Positions 1 to 9,878 are shown, counted from the stretch's first letter. The stretch is 64,000 nucleotides of DNA from UBA11872 sp965198285 (GCA_965198285.1 OZ240251.1:2480001-2544000); one strand, 5' to 3'. Program-made: numbers and translations. The notes: generated from the sequence alone by a model not told the origin.

Positions 1-1046
1 AATACAGTCGGCACGGCGCGCGTGCAATTTTCTCCCCGGACGGCATCCACTGGGCCACGGGCGAGAGGATCCTCTTGCCGCAGTGGGGCGGGCGCCCGCC
101 CGACGTCGGCGTGCTGGTACGCGACGATCAGGATCCCGACCCCAGCCGACGCTTCAAGACGGTCTATCAGGCCATGGTTCCGCTGGATGAACCGCATCAG
201 AAGCAGTTCGCGGAACGCCATCACCGCCTGGGCCGCGCCAAGTTCCTGGCCTACGGCCCTGACACCGAAAACTTCCGCTACGCCGACGAAAACCCGCTGA
301 TTTCACCCAACGACGGCCTTGAGGAAGAGGACCACCACGTCATGATGTCGCCCTACGGCGGCGCCTGGATCATGTGCTACGAGTACGGCTGGCACGTACC
401 CAGTGCCTACGGACGCTACGGCATGTACGCAGCTGACATCCGTTTCGCCGTGAGCTCGGACGGCGCAAACTTCGATCGCGTTAATCCCCACCAGCCAACC
501 ATCGCGCGCGGCGCGCACACGGAATGGGACGGCGGCCTGCTGGTCATCTCCGACAAGCCGGTCGTCAAGGACGGCACCATCTATCTGTTCTACGGCGGCG
601 CGGGCGAGGACTTTACCACCTGGCCGCCGGAAAACAACCTGCCCGGCATCGACTCCGGCTCCGGCAGCGGCTCCGGTCGAGTCGTGCGCATGGGGCTAGC
701 TACCCTGCGCGAAGACGGCTTCACCTGCCTGCAAACCCCTGATCGGGAAACGCCCGGCCACGCCACCACAACGCCCATCAAGGCGGCAGGCTTGTCAACC
801 CTGACCCTCAATATCGGCGACGTGCGCCAAAACCGCAGCTGGATCGAAGTCGAGGTTCTCGACGCTGAATCCAACGAGCCCTTGGACGGCTTCACCCGTC
901 AGGATTCCGACGACATCTTCATCGACGGCCTGCAACGTCCAGTGTCATGGAACGGCAAGAATCTGTCCGACCTGACTGGCGGTCGGTTCAAACTCCGCTT
1001 CTGGCTCTACGGCGCGGCCCGCCTCTACGCCTACGGGCTCACGTAA
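1..1046 (+). CDS. Beta-propeller glycosidase-like protein, 5' truncated by window edge
   Basis: The reading frame is open from the window edge to a TAA at 1044-1046, giving about 347 visible residues. The part before the first usable internal start (SPDGIHW, AIFS) is clearly coding, so the gene begins outside the window. The sequence has the short strand-turn-strand blocks typical of five-bladed GH32/43/130-like propellers, such as KDGTIYLFYGGAGED, and a C-terminal beta region ending LRFWLYGAARLYAYGL. That tail resembles the ends of the proteins at 3414-4985 and 8296-9744, so the three look like paralogues. It probably acts on a plant or algal glycan, but the substrate cannot be read. It sits 31 bp upstream of the sialidase-like gene on the same strand, probably in one operon. 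Confidence 0.7.
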   Translation, partial: YSRHGARAIFSPDGIHWATGERILLPQWGGRPPDVGVLVRDDQDPDPSRRFKTVYQAMVPLDEPHQKQFAERHHRLGRAKFLAYGPDTENFRYADENPLISPNDGLEEEDHHVMMSPYGGAWIMCYEYGWHVPSAYGRYGMYAADIRFAVSSDGANFDRVNPHQPTIARGAHTEWDGGLLVISDKPVVKDGTIYLFYGGAGEDFTTWPPENNLPGIDSGSGSGSGRVVRMGLATLREDGFTCLQTPDRETPGHATTTPIKAAGLSTLTLNIGDVRQNRSWIEVEVLDAESNEPLDGFTRQDSDDIFIDGLQRPVSWNGKNLSDLTGGRFKLRFWLYGAARLYAYGLT

Positions 1047-1077
1047 CCGGCGAGCGCCACTCAGGAGCGACAGCCTT

Positions 1078-2367
1078 GTGAGTTCTCGTTACCCACGACA
1101 GCCGATGGCGGAGACGATTCAGCTACAGGACAGGCCAATAGCTGTTGCCGCGCCACCGGACGCGCTTGTCGTTCGAGAGGACCTCGGGCTGATCGCCGCG
1201 CCCGCGGTCGACGGCCAAATCGTCTACCGCACCGAGCGCGGCACCATCTTTGAGACCCGGGCCGTCAAGACTCCCGGTGGCGACTATCTCCTGATGTTTC
1301 CGACGAACGCCCTGAGCTATCCCGAAGGCCGCTCTCACTATGGCCGCGCCGACCGCAAGGTGAACGATCTCGTGGCACTCCGGTCAAGGGATCGGGGCGA
1401 AACCTGGCAGGGACCAACCCGCCCCATCGACATCGACTACAACCTGCACGGATTCGTCCCGCTCATGCCCCGCGCGGGCAACGGCGTCCCCGAAGGCCGC
1501 ATCTACTGCTTCGGCACACAGCCAATCTGGGCCCTACACACCATTGAGCGCGGCTTGCACGAAAACGCGCCGATTGGCTATCGCTACTCCGACGACGACG
1601 GACACACCTGGTCCGAAGTCCGACTGATTCGCCCCACCAACGATCCCGATTTCACCGGCATGTCAGTCATGCGAATGTGCGAAACCGAGGCCGGTACCTG
1701 GCTGCTGGGCGCCCACGAAGGCGACTGGTCCTACCGCCCGCTCATGACCCGCCAGTACATCCTGCGGTCCGAGAACCAGGGCCAGTCCTGGGAGCTGCTA
1801 CCCGGCGCCCGACACGGCGGCTGGCACGCCGGCGGCTTCAACCGCATGGACGAACTTCGTCCTGTCGACCTCGGCGGCGGCGAGGTCTACGCCATGGCGC
1901 GAACGCCCGAAGGCCACCTTTGGAACCTCCGTAGCCACGACGACGGCCGCACCTGGTCAGACCCGGAACCGACCCCACTCATCCATCCCGACGCCCCGCC
2001 AATGCTCTTCAAGCTCTCCAACGGCGACCTCGCGGCCTTCCATCACAACCGCCACCACGACCTGGACTACACGGGTCTGAGCGGCGACAAGGAAGCCTTG
2101 ATGGGCGACCGCTCAGAAATCTGGGTGGCTATTTCGCACGACGGCGGTCGAACCTGGGGCGAACCTCGCTTCGTCTTCGCAAACGCCCTCGCCCCGGCCT
2201 ACAAGATGCCCTTCATGAACCACCAGTGCTCCTACATCGACGCGTTTATGGACGACGGCGTGGCCAACCTCTTCGTGCCCCACCGCTGGCACCAGGTCCT
2301 ACACTTGCGGATCCCTGAAGCGGCGCTGCACGAGCTGCCAACGTCTGTGGATCTTGGCTTGGTCTAG
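1078..2367 (+). CDS. Sialidase-like (BNR/Asp-box) beta-propeller protein
   Basis: A 429-residue protein with at least five Asp-box motifs of the SxDxGxTW type (SRDRGETW, SDDDGHTW, SENQGQSW, SHDDGRTW, SHDGGRTW). This is the signature of six-bladed sialidase/neuraminidase propellers (GH33-like superfamily). No signal peptide is evident, so it may be cytoplasmic. Start chosen: GTG at 1078, preceded by an AGGAG-like site; the internal ATG at residue 10 is an alternative. True sialidase activity is not established, since related proteins cleave other sugars or only bind. It ends in a CTAG whose two strands serve as the stop codon of this gene and of the convergent dehydrogenase. Confidence 0.75.
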   Translation: MSSRYPRQPMAETIQLQDRPIAVAAPPDALVVREDLGLIAAPAVDGQIVYRTERGTIFETRAVKTPGGDYLLMFPTNALSYPEGRSHYGRADRKVNDLVALRSRDRGETWQGPTRPIDIDYNLHGFVPLMPRAGNGVPEGRIYCFGTQPIWALHTIERGLHENAPIGYRYSDDDGHTWSEVRLIRPTNDPDFTGMSVMRMCETEAGTWLLGAHEGDWSYRPLMTRQYILRSENQGQSWELLPGARHGGWHAGGFNRMDELRPVDLGGGEVYAMARTPEGHLWNLRSHDDGRTWSDPEPTPLIHPDAPPMLFKLSNGDLAAFHHNRHHDLDYTGLSGDKEALMGDRSEIWVAISHDGGRTWGEPRFVFANALAPAYKMPFMNHQCSYIDAFMDDGVANLFVPHRWHQVLHLRIPEAALHELPTSVDLGLV

Positions 2368-3320
2368 TACCCGCGCTTCAAGTCGCAGATAAAGGCCAGC
2401 GGCCGGCCCTCCACGAAGCGTCGCACCTGGTCCTCAAGGGTCTGCTGGCGTTGCTTCCACATGCTGGGCGTGACCCCCGAGCAGTGCGGCGAGATCAGCA
2501 CGTTGTCCATGTCCCACAGCGGGCTCTCGTTCGGCAACGGTTCGATGTCCGTGGCATCTAGGCCAGCGCCAAACAGGTGACCCGAGCGCAGCGCCTCCGC
2601 CAACGCGTCCTCGTCAACGATGCCGCCCCGCGAAATGACGATCACCGATGCCCCCGTCTTCAGGAGGCCAATTCGACGGGCGTCGATCATGTCTCGGGTC
2701 CCCGGCGTGACGGGCACGGTCACCACCAGCCAGTCGGTGTCAGCCAGAAGCGCATCCAACCGGTCCTCGCCGCCCACCTCGCGAACGCCCGCCGGAACAT
2801 CCGTGGGATTCGGATCGATCGCCGACACCTGCATGCCAAAGCTCTGGGCTCGCTGATACACGGCGCGTCCGATTCCGCCCAGTCCAATCAGCAACATGGC
2901 GGAGCCGTCCAGGTCGCGCAGCTGGCGCTCGTACGACCCGGTATCCCAGCGCCGCGCGCGCTGGTCGTCCAGCAATCGGCGACCCTGGTGCGCCAGCGAA
3001 AGCACGAAGAACATCACGTGGTCGGCAATAGGACTCGTGTGCGCCCCGGGCGAATTGGTCACCACGATCCGGGACTCGGCAATACCCGGACTGCGCATCG
3101 TGTTGTTGATGCCCATCCCCGGCACGTGAATCCAGCGCAATCGTTTCGCCGCGGCTATGGCTTCAGGCTCCGGCCAGCCCAGGAAGGCATCGGCGTCCAC
3201 GATCTCGCGAACCTCGTCGGGATCGGTAAGGGCCATGCTGAATGTGGCTTCGGGAAATCGCGCTCCGAGTTGGTCCGCGTAGTCTTCGCCGAACTGACCG
3301 GTTCCAATCACAATCTTCAT
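2364..3320 (-). CDS. D-2-hydroxyacid dehydrogenase family protein
   Basis: A 318-residue NAD(P)-dependent 2-hydroxyacid dehydrogenase, interconverting 2-oxo and 2-hydroxy acids. The Rossmann glycine motif GLGGIG lies at residues 146-151. The family's catalytic residues are present: Arg231 in SRGGIVDEDAL, Glu260 in DATDIEPLP and His279 in ISPHCSG. I chose the ATG at 3318-3320 (MKIVIGTG) because family homology begins there; the frame extends upstream but without family features. The length is normal. In this setting it may reduce or oxidise a sugar-derived acid. The specific substrate is unknown. Confidence 0.85.
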   Translation of the reverse strand: MKIVIGTGQFGEDYADQLGARFPEATFSMALTDPDEVREIVDADAFLGWPEPEAIAAAKRLRWIHVPGMGINNTMRSPGIAESRIVVTNSPGAHTSPIADHVMFFVLSLAHQGRRLLDDQRARRWDTGSYERQLRDLDGSAMLLIGLGGIGRAVYQRAQSFGMQVSAIDPNPTDVPAGVREVGGEDRLDALLADTDWLVVTVPVTPGTRDMIDARRIGLLKTGASVIVISRGGIVDEDALAEALRSGHLFGAGLDATDIEPLPNESPLWDMDNVLISPHCSGVTPSMWKQRQQTLEDQVRRFVEGRPLAFICDLKRGY

Positions 3321-3413
3321 TGGCGCGTCATCCTCAAACTCCCTGTTTCCTGTCGCTCCGGTAAGTCTATGCCGACCCAAAACTCCGTCCGCTGCGGCCG
3401 ACCGGCGCTGCGG

Positions 3414-4985
3414 CTAGCCAGTGACCTCAAAACCGAATAGCGTCGCCTTCCTAATCTTGAATCGAAGAACCACCGGACCGTGCGTCGAGAGTCTGAGCGC
3501 CGGACTGCCGTTCCAATCCACCGGCACGCTCAAGTGATCGCCCTGAATTGACCGGCTCGCACCCAGCTCAATCCACGAACCGTGCCCTGGCCGAGACGTC
3601 CATCCTGCCCCTCGCTCCAGGGCCGTCACACGAACCTCTCCGTCGGCCGCCGTCTTCACATTGAGTCGAATCTCGCGCCCTTGCAGCAGCAGTTGCGGCG
3701 TCGCGAACTCACCTTCGCCCTCGGCAACCAGCCCCGCAATTCGTCCGCGCTCCCAAGTGGCATAGGCCGTCGCGCTCTGCAGCGTCTGCCGCGGGTACTT
3801 GTGCGGCAGGTTGAAACCCGTGTACGGCGTTCCGATCCGGTCGTCCGGCAGATCGATCAGTCCCTTGCACGAAAAGAGGCAGCCCGAGTCGAAGCTGCCC
3901 TCGGCCCCCGGTTCCAGCACCGGCCCTCCTGGAACCCAGTTCCACACAACGTCGTCCGAGCTCGTCGCCACCGCCAGCGACGTCGTGTCCAGCGCCCGGT
4001 CGTACAGCGTCGGAAACATGACGTGCGTGGACGCATCGCCCGGATAGGTCACCTTGCCATTGGTGTAGATGTCCGTAATCGCCGGCTGCTCCGGCGGCGT
4101 GGTCAGCACTTGTGCCGGCAGCGGCCACGCAAAGAAATCCCGTGTCTCGGCCCGAGCGATCGTGCGCCGGTCCCACGACCAGCCCCGCGAATACCACACA
4201 TAGCTTTGACGCTCCGCATTCCAGTCCGCCACGTTCATCGTGTCGCTGATGAAGATCACCACCGGGTCCGGATGCGGCGTCCACTTGATCCCGTCCGGTG
4301 ACGCGGCCACGAAAATCCCTCGATCCGGATAGACCGCAATCCAGGGATCGACTCGCTCCGGCTGCTCCCGCACCCACTGGTTAATGACGTCGGTCGAAAG
4401 TCGCCCCATGTAAATGGCCTTGAACCTCTCATGCGCCGGCGCCTGTGGGTCTTGGAATACCGACTGCCCATGAATGCCCCGCTCGCCCGCCAGTTCTCGG
4501 CCAAGCACGATGTTCGTTGCCTCGTGCCCCTGCCACGCGTACTGCCCGCAATCGGGCTTTCGCCACTCGAAACCGTCATCGGATTCCGCGTAGCACAAGA
4601 ACCCGCCCCAGTCGGGCCCCCAGGCAAGCGATGGCGCGATCTCCGGGTCCCAGTGGTCGGGCGCCATCGCGTGGTACCACATGCGGTACAACCCGCCGTC
4701 GCGAATGATCACTGGCCCGCCGTTGTTGTGCTCCCACGGCTCGGTACAGGTCAGGATTGGATCCGATCGTTCGGCCGGCTGCGTCAGCAACTCAATCCCG
4801 CGCGGCACGTTCGCGTGCTCGGCGCGAATCTCGTCCGGGTCCGCCGTCTCCCAGTAGTGAATCGGCGCGCCGTCCGCCCCGACCCAGCGCGGCTGCCCCG
4901 CGTTGACGAAGCGAAAGTCCATGATCGGGTGATATCCGGCGGCAACCTCGAACGGCGGTACCCGCCCCGGCAGAAGTTCAGCCAT
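3414..4985 (-). CDS. Beta-propeller glycosidase-like protein
   Basis: A 523-residue protein with propeller-type blades, such as DGGLYRMWYHAM, WGGFLCYAESDDGFEW and VAASPDGIKWTPH. It ends with a beta-sandwich-like tail (VVLRFKIRKATLFGFEV) shared with the proteins at 1-1046 and 8296-9744. The start is ATG 4985, preceded by GGAGG eight bases upstream; an earlier in-frame start 39 bases away lacks such a site. No signal peptide is obvious. It is divergent from the sulfatase gene at 5251, so the 265-bp gap should hold both promoters. The likely role is glycan hydrolysis or recognition within the cluster. The catalytic residues could not be assigned. Confidence 0.68.
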   Translation of the reverse strand: MAELLPGRVPPFEVAAGYHPIMDFRFVNAGQPRWVGADGAPIHYWETADPDEIRAEHANVPRGIELLTQPAERSDPILTCTEPWEHNNGGPVIIRDGGLYRMWYHAMAPDHWDPEIAPSLAWGPDWGGFLCYAESDDGFEWRKPDCGQYAWQGHEATNIVLGRELAGERGIHGQSVFQDPQAPAHERFKAIYMGRLSTDVINQWVREQPERVDPWIAVYPDRGIFVAASPDGIKWTPHPDPVVIFISDTMNVADWNAERQSYVWYSRGWSWDRRTIARAETRDFFAWPLPAQVLTTPPEQPAITDIYTNGKVTYPGDASTHVMFPTLYDRALDTTSLAVATSSDDVVWNWVPGGPVLEPGAEGSFDSGCLFSCKGLIDLPDDRIGTPYTGFNLPHKYPRQTLQSATAYATWERGRIAGLVAEGEGEFATPQLLLQGREIRLNVKTAADGEVRVTALERGAGWTSRPGHGSWIELGASRSIQGDHLSVPVDWNGSPALRLSTHGPVVLRFKIRKATLFGFEVTG

Positions 4986-5250
4986 GACGACGGCCTCCAG
5001 ACCCTTGATGTGGATGAGTCGCACGAAGCCTGGAACGGATTACGTATCGCACGGCATCGTTCGCCACGGCACGCGTCTCCGAATCCACACGCAGTCGCTG
5101 CGACAAATATATGCGCGGCCCAGACATCCCGTCTCCCGTCGAGATCCCAACTGGCGCCCCTGTACGCCTCGGTGGCCTGATCACCCTCGCGCTGCCTGCC
5201 TGCTACATGCGCCATAATCACCGCGCGTCTGCAATCTCAGGTGCCAACTC

Positions 5251-6693
5251 GTGGCTCAGCGCCGCCCGCACGTCATATTCATCACCACCGACCAGCAACG
5301 CGGCGACGCCCTCAGCATCAACGGCGCCGATCCCCTGGCCACGCCCAACCTCGACTTCCTGGCCGCCAGCGGAACCAACTTCACCCGCGCCTACGCCGAA
5401 GTTCCTTCCTGCATTGGCGCCCGCCGCACCATGCTCTCAGGCATGCGGCCGTTCAGTCACGGCATGGTTGGCTTCTATGGCGGCGTCGGCTGGGCGCTGG
5501 ACCACTCGTTGCCGGGCGAGCTGTCAAAGGCCGGATATCAGACGCAGTTGGTCGGCAAGCTGCACATGTATCCCAAGCGCAAGCGCTACGGCTTCGACAA
5601 CATGGTCTGGGCCGACAGCCAGCGCGACAACAACGACTACGCCGAATGGCTGGCCGACAATGGCGCCACCTCGCTGGAAATGGGCCTGGCGCACGGCATA
5701 TCAACTAACGGCTGGGTGGGACGACCCAGCCACCTGGACGAGCGCTTCTCGCACACGACCTGGTGCGTCAACGAAGCTCTCCGCTTCATCGGCCAGCGCG
5801 ACACCGACGCCCCCTTCTTTCTCTGGGTCTCATTCGTCGACCCGCATCCGCCGCTCACGCCGCCGCTCGTCTACTGGGAACGCTACGAGACCATGGATTT
5901 GCCCGATCCCTACGTCGGCGACTGGGCGCCCCAGCTGGACGCGCCGCTGCCGGGTCTCAATCCCGACGCTTCGGTCATGCGGCTGCGCGAGGACGACCTC
6001 CATCGCTGCCGCGCCGGCTACTACGGTCTCATCAACCACGTGGATGACCAGATCTCGCGCCTGCTCAAGGGCTACCGTGAAAGCGGCCTGCTGGACGACA
6101 CCCTGGTGCTCTTCACCAGCGACCACGGCGAAATGCTCGGCGACCACAATCTGTTCCGAAAGACCTGGCCCTACGAAGCCTCGATTCGGGTTCCCTTTCT
6201 GGCCCGCGCGCCCGAGTGGATGGACTGCACCGCAGGGCTAAGCATCGACCGTCCAGTGGGGCTGCAGGACGTCATGCCAACCATCCTCGACGCGGCCGGC
6301 GTTCCAATCCCCGAGTCCGTCGACGGCGCCAGCGTCCTGCCGTTCATGCGCGGTTCCTCGCCCGTCTGGCGCGACTACCTCCACGGCGAGCACTCCGCCT
6401 GTTACGAACCGGACCAGGGCAATCAGTGGGTCACGGACGGCCGCGAAAAGCTGATTTGGTATACGCAGACAGGTGAAACGCAGTTCTTCGATTTGGATGC
6501 TGACCCGCGCGAAATGCACAACGCGGCCTCGGCCGCCAACGCAGGTGATCGCGTCGAGGTTTGGCGGCAACGACTCGTCAGTGAGCTAACTGGTCGCCCA
6601 GAGGGATTCGTACAGGACGGCCGCCTGGTGGCTGGCCAGCCCGAACTCCGTCCCGAGCAACTGCAGCCCGCAACAAACCAGGTGAGCGGCTGA
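5251..6693 (+). CDS. Sulfatase (type I family, S1), variant active-site motif
   Basis: A 480-residue arylsulfatase-superfamily protein that would hydrolyse a sulfate ester. Visible elements: the metal-binding TTDQQRGDAL near residues 12-21 (Asp14), the nucleophile region SCIGARRTMLSG with Cys54, and FTSDHGEMLGDH carrying further metal ligands. The formylglycine motif is normally C-x-P/A-x-R; here it reads C-I-G-A-R, with Gly where Pro or Ala is expected. This may impair conversion of Cys54 to formylglycine. The start is GTG 5251 (AQRRPHVIF), which aligns with the start of the next gene. No signal peptide is visible, suggesting cytoplasmic desulfation of imported oligosaccharides. It lies five bases upstream of its paralogue. 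Confidence 0.88.
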   Translation: MAQRRPHVIFITTDQQRGDALSINGADPLATPNLDFLAASGTNFTRAYAEVPSCIGARRTMLSGMRPFSHGMVGFYGGVGWALDHSLPGELSKAGYQTQLVGKLHMYPKRKRYGFDNMVWADSQRDNNDYAEWLADNGATSLEMGLAHGISTNGWVGRPSHLDERFSHTTWCVNEALRFIGQRDTDAPFFLWVSFVDPHPPLTPPLVYWERYETMDLPDPYVGDWAPQLDAPLPGLNPDASVMRLREDDLHRCRAGYYGLINHVDDQISRLLKGYRESGLLDDTLVLFTSDHGEMLGDHNLFRKTWPYEASIRVPFLARAPEWMDCTAGLSIDRPVGLQDVMPTILDAAGVPIPESVDGASVLPFMRGSSPVWRDYLHGEHSACYEPDQGNQWVTDGREKLIWYTQTGETQFFDLDADPREMHNAASAANAGDRVEVWRQRLVSELTGRPEGFVQDGRLVAGQPELRPEQLQPATNQVSG

Positions 6694-6698
6694 TTGCC

Positions 6699-8201
6699 AT
6701 GGCGCAACGACGACCGCACATTCTCCTCATCACCTCAGATCAACAACGCGCCGACGCCCTCGGCATCGCCGGTCATCCGGTCCTTCGCACCCCCAACCTG
6801 GACTACCTGGCCGGCAACGGCGCCTGGTTCCGCTCGGCCTTCACCGAGGCGCCAACCTGCATACCCGCCCGACGCGTGATCCTCTCGGGTCAGGCCCCGT
6901 ATGCCAATGGGATGGTTGGGTTCTACGGCGGCTACCACTGGAATCTGCGCCACTCCGTAGCCTCCGAGCTTGCGGCGAACGGCTACCAGACTGAACTCAT
7001 CGGCAAGACGCACTGGCACCCGGGCCGCAAGCGCTTCGGTTTTCAACACATGCTGGTTGCCAACAGCCAGCGCGATGGCAACGACTACGCGGCCTGGCTC
7101 AACGACCAAGGCCGACGCGAGGTGCTGGCCGGCAAGCTGCACGGCGTTGAGACCAACAGCTTCAACGCCCGGCCCAGCCACCTTCCCGAGGGTTATGACC
7201 TCACGACCTGGTGCGTCAACGAGTCGCTGAAACTCATCAGCAAGCGCGACCCGGAAGCGCCCTTGTTTCTTTGGGTTTCCGTGGTGGACCCGCACCCGCC
7301 GTTTACGCCGCCCAAGATGTACTTCGACCGCTACATGGCGCGCGCCGACGATATTCCGGAGCCCTTCGTCGGCGACTGGGCGAGACAGTTCGACGAGCCG
7401 AACCTGGGTCTGAACATCCAGCCGGTGGACATCAACTTGCCGGACGCCTGGATGCGCCGCATGCGCGCCGCCTACTACGGGCTGGTGAATCACATCGACG
7501 ATCAGGTCAACCGGCTGTTTCGAGCGCTGTCCGCGGCGGGTATGTGGCGCGACACAGTGGTGCTCTACACCAGTGACCACGGCGAGATGCTGGGCGACCA
7601 CAACCTGTTCCGCAAAACCTGGCCGCATCAATCGTCGGCCAACATCCCGTTCATCCTGCGCCTCCCCGAATGGCTGGACCCCCAAGACGGTGCCGTGGTT
7701 GACGAACCGGTCGGTCTTCAGGACGTCATGCCGACGCTGCTCGACGCGGCCGGCGTCGCAATCCCTGATTCAGTGGACGGACGCAGCGTCGTCCCGTTTG
7801 CGCGCGGCGAGCGGCCGGCCTGGCGCCCCTACCTGCACGGCGAGCATCACGGCGGACGCAGGGGACAGATCAGCTTGCGCTGGTCGGACTATGCCCCGGC
7901 CCATCAGTACCTGACCGACGGCCGCGAGAAGTACATCTGGTATCCCGCCGACGGCCACGAGCACTTCTTCGACCTGACTCGCGACCCCCACGAACTGCAC
8001 AACGCGGTAAACGACCCTGACGCCGCATCCCGCGTAGCGGTCTGGCGGCGGCGCATGCTGGAGCAACTGCGTGACCGTCCAGAGGGGTTCGTGGACGGCG
8101 AGCGCCTGGTGGCGGGACGCCCGCAGCTATTGCCCGATCAAATCCGGCCCGACGTCAACCGGCAAGGCGAGTCGTGGTCGCTATCCGTGGCAGTCCCCTA
8201 G
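6699..8201 (+). CDS. Sulfatase (type I family, S1), canonical motif
   Basis: A 500-residue sulfatase paralogous to the preceding gene, with near-identical blocks such as GMVGFYGG, TTWCVNE and LGDHNLFRKTWP. It keeps the canonical maturation motif C-I-P-A-R (Cys54), the metal site ITSDQQRADAL (Asp14) and YTSDHGEMLGDH. Its start is ATG 6699. It is probably co-transcribed with the upstream sulfatase. No secretion signal is seen. Together the pair would remove sulfate groups from oligosaccharides opened by the neighbouring glycosidase-like proteins. An anaerobic-type or FGE-type maturase is needed, but none is encoded in the window. Confidence 0.92.
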   Translation: MAQRRPHILLITSDQQRADALGIAGHPVLRTPNLDYLAGNGAWFRSAFTEAPTCIPARRVILSGQAPYANGMVGFYGGYHWNLRHSVASELAANGYQTELIGKTHWHPGRKRFGFQHMLVANSQRDGNDYAAWLNDQGRREVLAGKLHGVETNSFNARPSHLPEGYDLTTWCVNESLKLISKRDPEAPLFLWVSVVDPHPPFTPPKMYFDRYMARADDIPEPFVGDWARQFDEPNLGLNIQPVDINLPDAWMRRMRAAYYGLVNHIDDQVNRLFRALSAAGMWRDTVVLYTSDHGEMLGDHNLFRKTWPHQSSANIPFILRLPEWLDPQDGAVVDEPVGLQDVMPTLLDAAGVAIPDSVDGRSVVPFARGERPAWRPYLHGEHHGGRRGQISLRWSDYAPAHQYLTDGREKYIWYPADGHEHFFDLTRDPHELHNAVNDPDAASRVAVWRRRMLEQLRDRPEGFVDGERLVAGRPQLLPDQIRPDVNRQGESWSLSVAVP

Positions 8202-8295
8202 TGCCAGCCCTCAGACGCTATTTCAGGCACACGCTCACTGCGCGGTATCGTCAGTGCAATCTGGCGCGCCATGCACCACGCAGGGAGTCCCCGCC

Positions 8296-9744
8296 ATGCT
8301 GAATTCCGGCGATTTCACCCTGCTGTTTTGGGACGACAACTATCTGAGTCGATGGAATAACCTCCGCCGGGGAATCGGCCAACCGCAGCTTGTCCCTGAA
8401 GCGACGCTTGAGGAGCCGGGTTTCTGGCTCGGATCGGGCTATCCCACGGCCTTCAAGCACGAGTCGGGCGTCTGGCGAATCCTCTACAACGGCAAGTCCA
8501 CTGTTCCCGAGGAACAGCCCGACAGCTATGCGCTGGTGGCGGAGAGCGACGACGGCATTCACTGGGAGAAGCCCGACCTGACCGACCGCGTTCCTCTTCC
8601 GGACCGCCGGTACCCGCACCAGGTGCTATCGAAGTCGGAAGACTTCCATCAGTGGGATTGCTATTTCGACGAGCGGGCCGAAGATCCGAATGAGCGCGTC
8701 AAGGGCTTTGCGGTCGGAAAAGGCAACCATCTGTGGACGTCACCCGACGGCCTGAACTGGACGCGCGTCGAAGGCGTGCAGTGGCGCAAACACAGCCCGG
8801 ACCCTCCCAGCACCGCCTACTGGAACCACGTGCGCGACTGCTACGTCATCAGCGCCCGCCCCGCGCCTCACGCGCATCCGCGTCGGGTCGCGCTATCCGA
8901 GACCAAGGACTTTCGGACCTACAGCGAGCCTGAGTTGGTACTTGCCACGGACGCACTCGACACGCCGCTCGCCGAGATCTACGGCATGGTCGCGTTTCCA
9001 TACGCCGACAAGTTCATCGGCCTGGTCTGGATCTATCACACCGATCCCGTTCCCCTGGTGAAGTACTGGGGTGGGAAGACCGACTGCCACCTGGCCTACA
9101 GCTACAACGGCTGGCACTTCAACCGCTCCATCCGAACGCCCTTCATCCCCAACGCGGAACAGGGCGAATACGGCGCGGGAACCATGCGCCCGCACAGTCT
9201 CATCGTCGACGAGGACAACCAGATCCGCATCTACTCCAGTGCATCCAAGCTTGAGCACGGCTACCACATCAACCCCCACGTGGGACCAAAACGACTCGAT
9301 CGAGGTCCGGCCGGTGAGGGCAATGACACCGGCGCCCTGCTCATGCATAAGCTGCGGCTGGACGGGTTCTACTACGTCGAGTCCTGCTTCGGCCCGGGCA
9401 TGTTTGGCACCCGCTCCCTCTATTGGCAGGGCGGCGAGGCCAAGTTCAACATCCAGTCGGGTCTCGAAACCCGCGTCCAGGTCACCGATCCGGTGGGCGA
9501 GGTGATCGAGGGCTACAGCTACGCGGACTGCCTGCCCTTCACCGGAGACGCGCTCGACTGGTCGCCCCGTTGGACCGGCGGACGCGGACTTGCCCCCTTC
9601 ACCGGCCAGGCCATCCGCCTCGAGGTTGAGATGAACAACGCACGCATCTACGCCATTCGCGGCGACTTCCTTCCGCTCTCCGGCCGAGAGCTGAGGTCCT
9701 TCATGGACCGCGGCGAGAAGCCAATCCCGCGCCCCGGCTTCTAG
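8296..9744 (+). CDS. Beta-propeller glycosidase-like protein
   Basis: A 482-residue protein with propeller repeats such as ESGVWRILYNGKST, VAESDDGIHWEKPD, WTSPDGLNW and LAYSYNGWHF. It has a C-terminal beta domain ending in QAIRLEVEMNNARIYAIRGDF, as in the other two propeller proteins of the cluster. I chose ATG 8296 (MLNSGDFTLLFWDD) because a GGGAG lies about nine bases upstream; the frame is open back to 8071 but that part overlaps the sulfatase gene and has no family character. Likely a glycoside hydrolase or related glycan enzyme of GH32/43/130-like fold. The substrate is not readable. Confidence 0.7.
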   Translation: MLNSGDFTLLFWDDNYLSRWNNLRRGIGQPQLVPEATLEEPGFWLGSGYPTAFKHESGVWRILYNGKSTVPEEQPDSYALVAESDDGIHWEKPDLTDRVPLPDRRYPHQVLSKSEDFHQWDCYFDERAEDPNERVKGFAVGKGNHLWTSPDGLNWTRVEGVQWRKHSPDPPSTAYWNHVRDCYVISARPAPHAHPRRVALSETKDFRTYSEPELVLATDALDTPLAEIYGMVAFPYADKFIGLVWIYHTDPVPLVKYWGGKTDCHLAYSYNGWHFNRSIRTPFIPNAEQGEYGAGTMRPHSLIVDEDNQIRIYSSASKLEHGYHINPHVGPKRLDRGPAGEGNDTGALLMHKLRLDGFYYVESCFGPGMFGTRSLYWQGGEAKFNIQSGLETRVQVTDPVGEVIEGYSYADCLPFTGDALDWSPRWTGGRGLAPFTGQAIRLEVEMNNARIYAIRGDFLPLSGRELRSFMDRGEKPIPRPGF

Positions 9745-9878
9745 CGGGCGGTCGACCGTGGGCATCTGGACAAAAGACCATTGGATTTGATCCCGTCGGC
9801 GACTGCTCCAGTGACCGGCGCACTTCAGTCGGAGCGAGCGGGCCTGCCTACCAACCTGCCTGAAGAGAGGCGATAACC

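Noticed and set aside
5025..5250. Specific promoters for the divergent sulfatase and propeller genes
   Set aside because: CATAAT (5213) and TATATT-like (about 5108) boxes exist, but no matching -35 element is at the right spacing.
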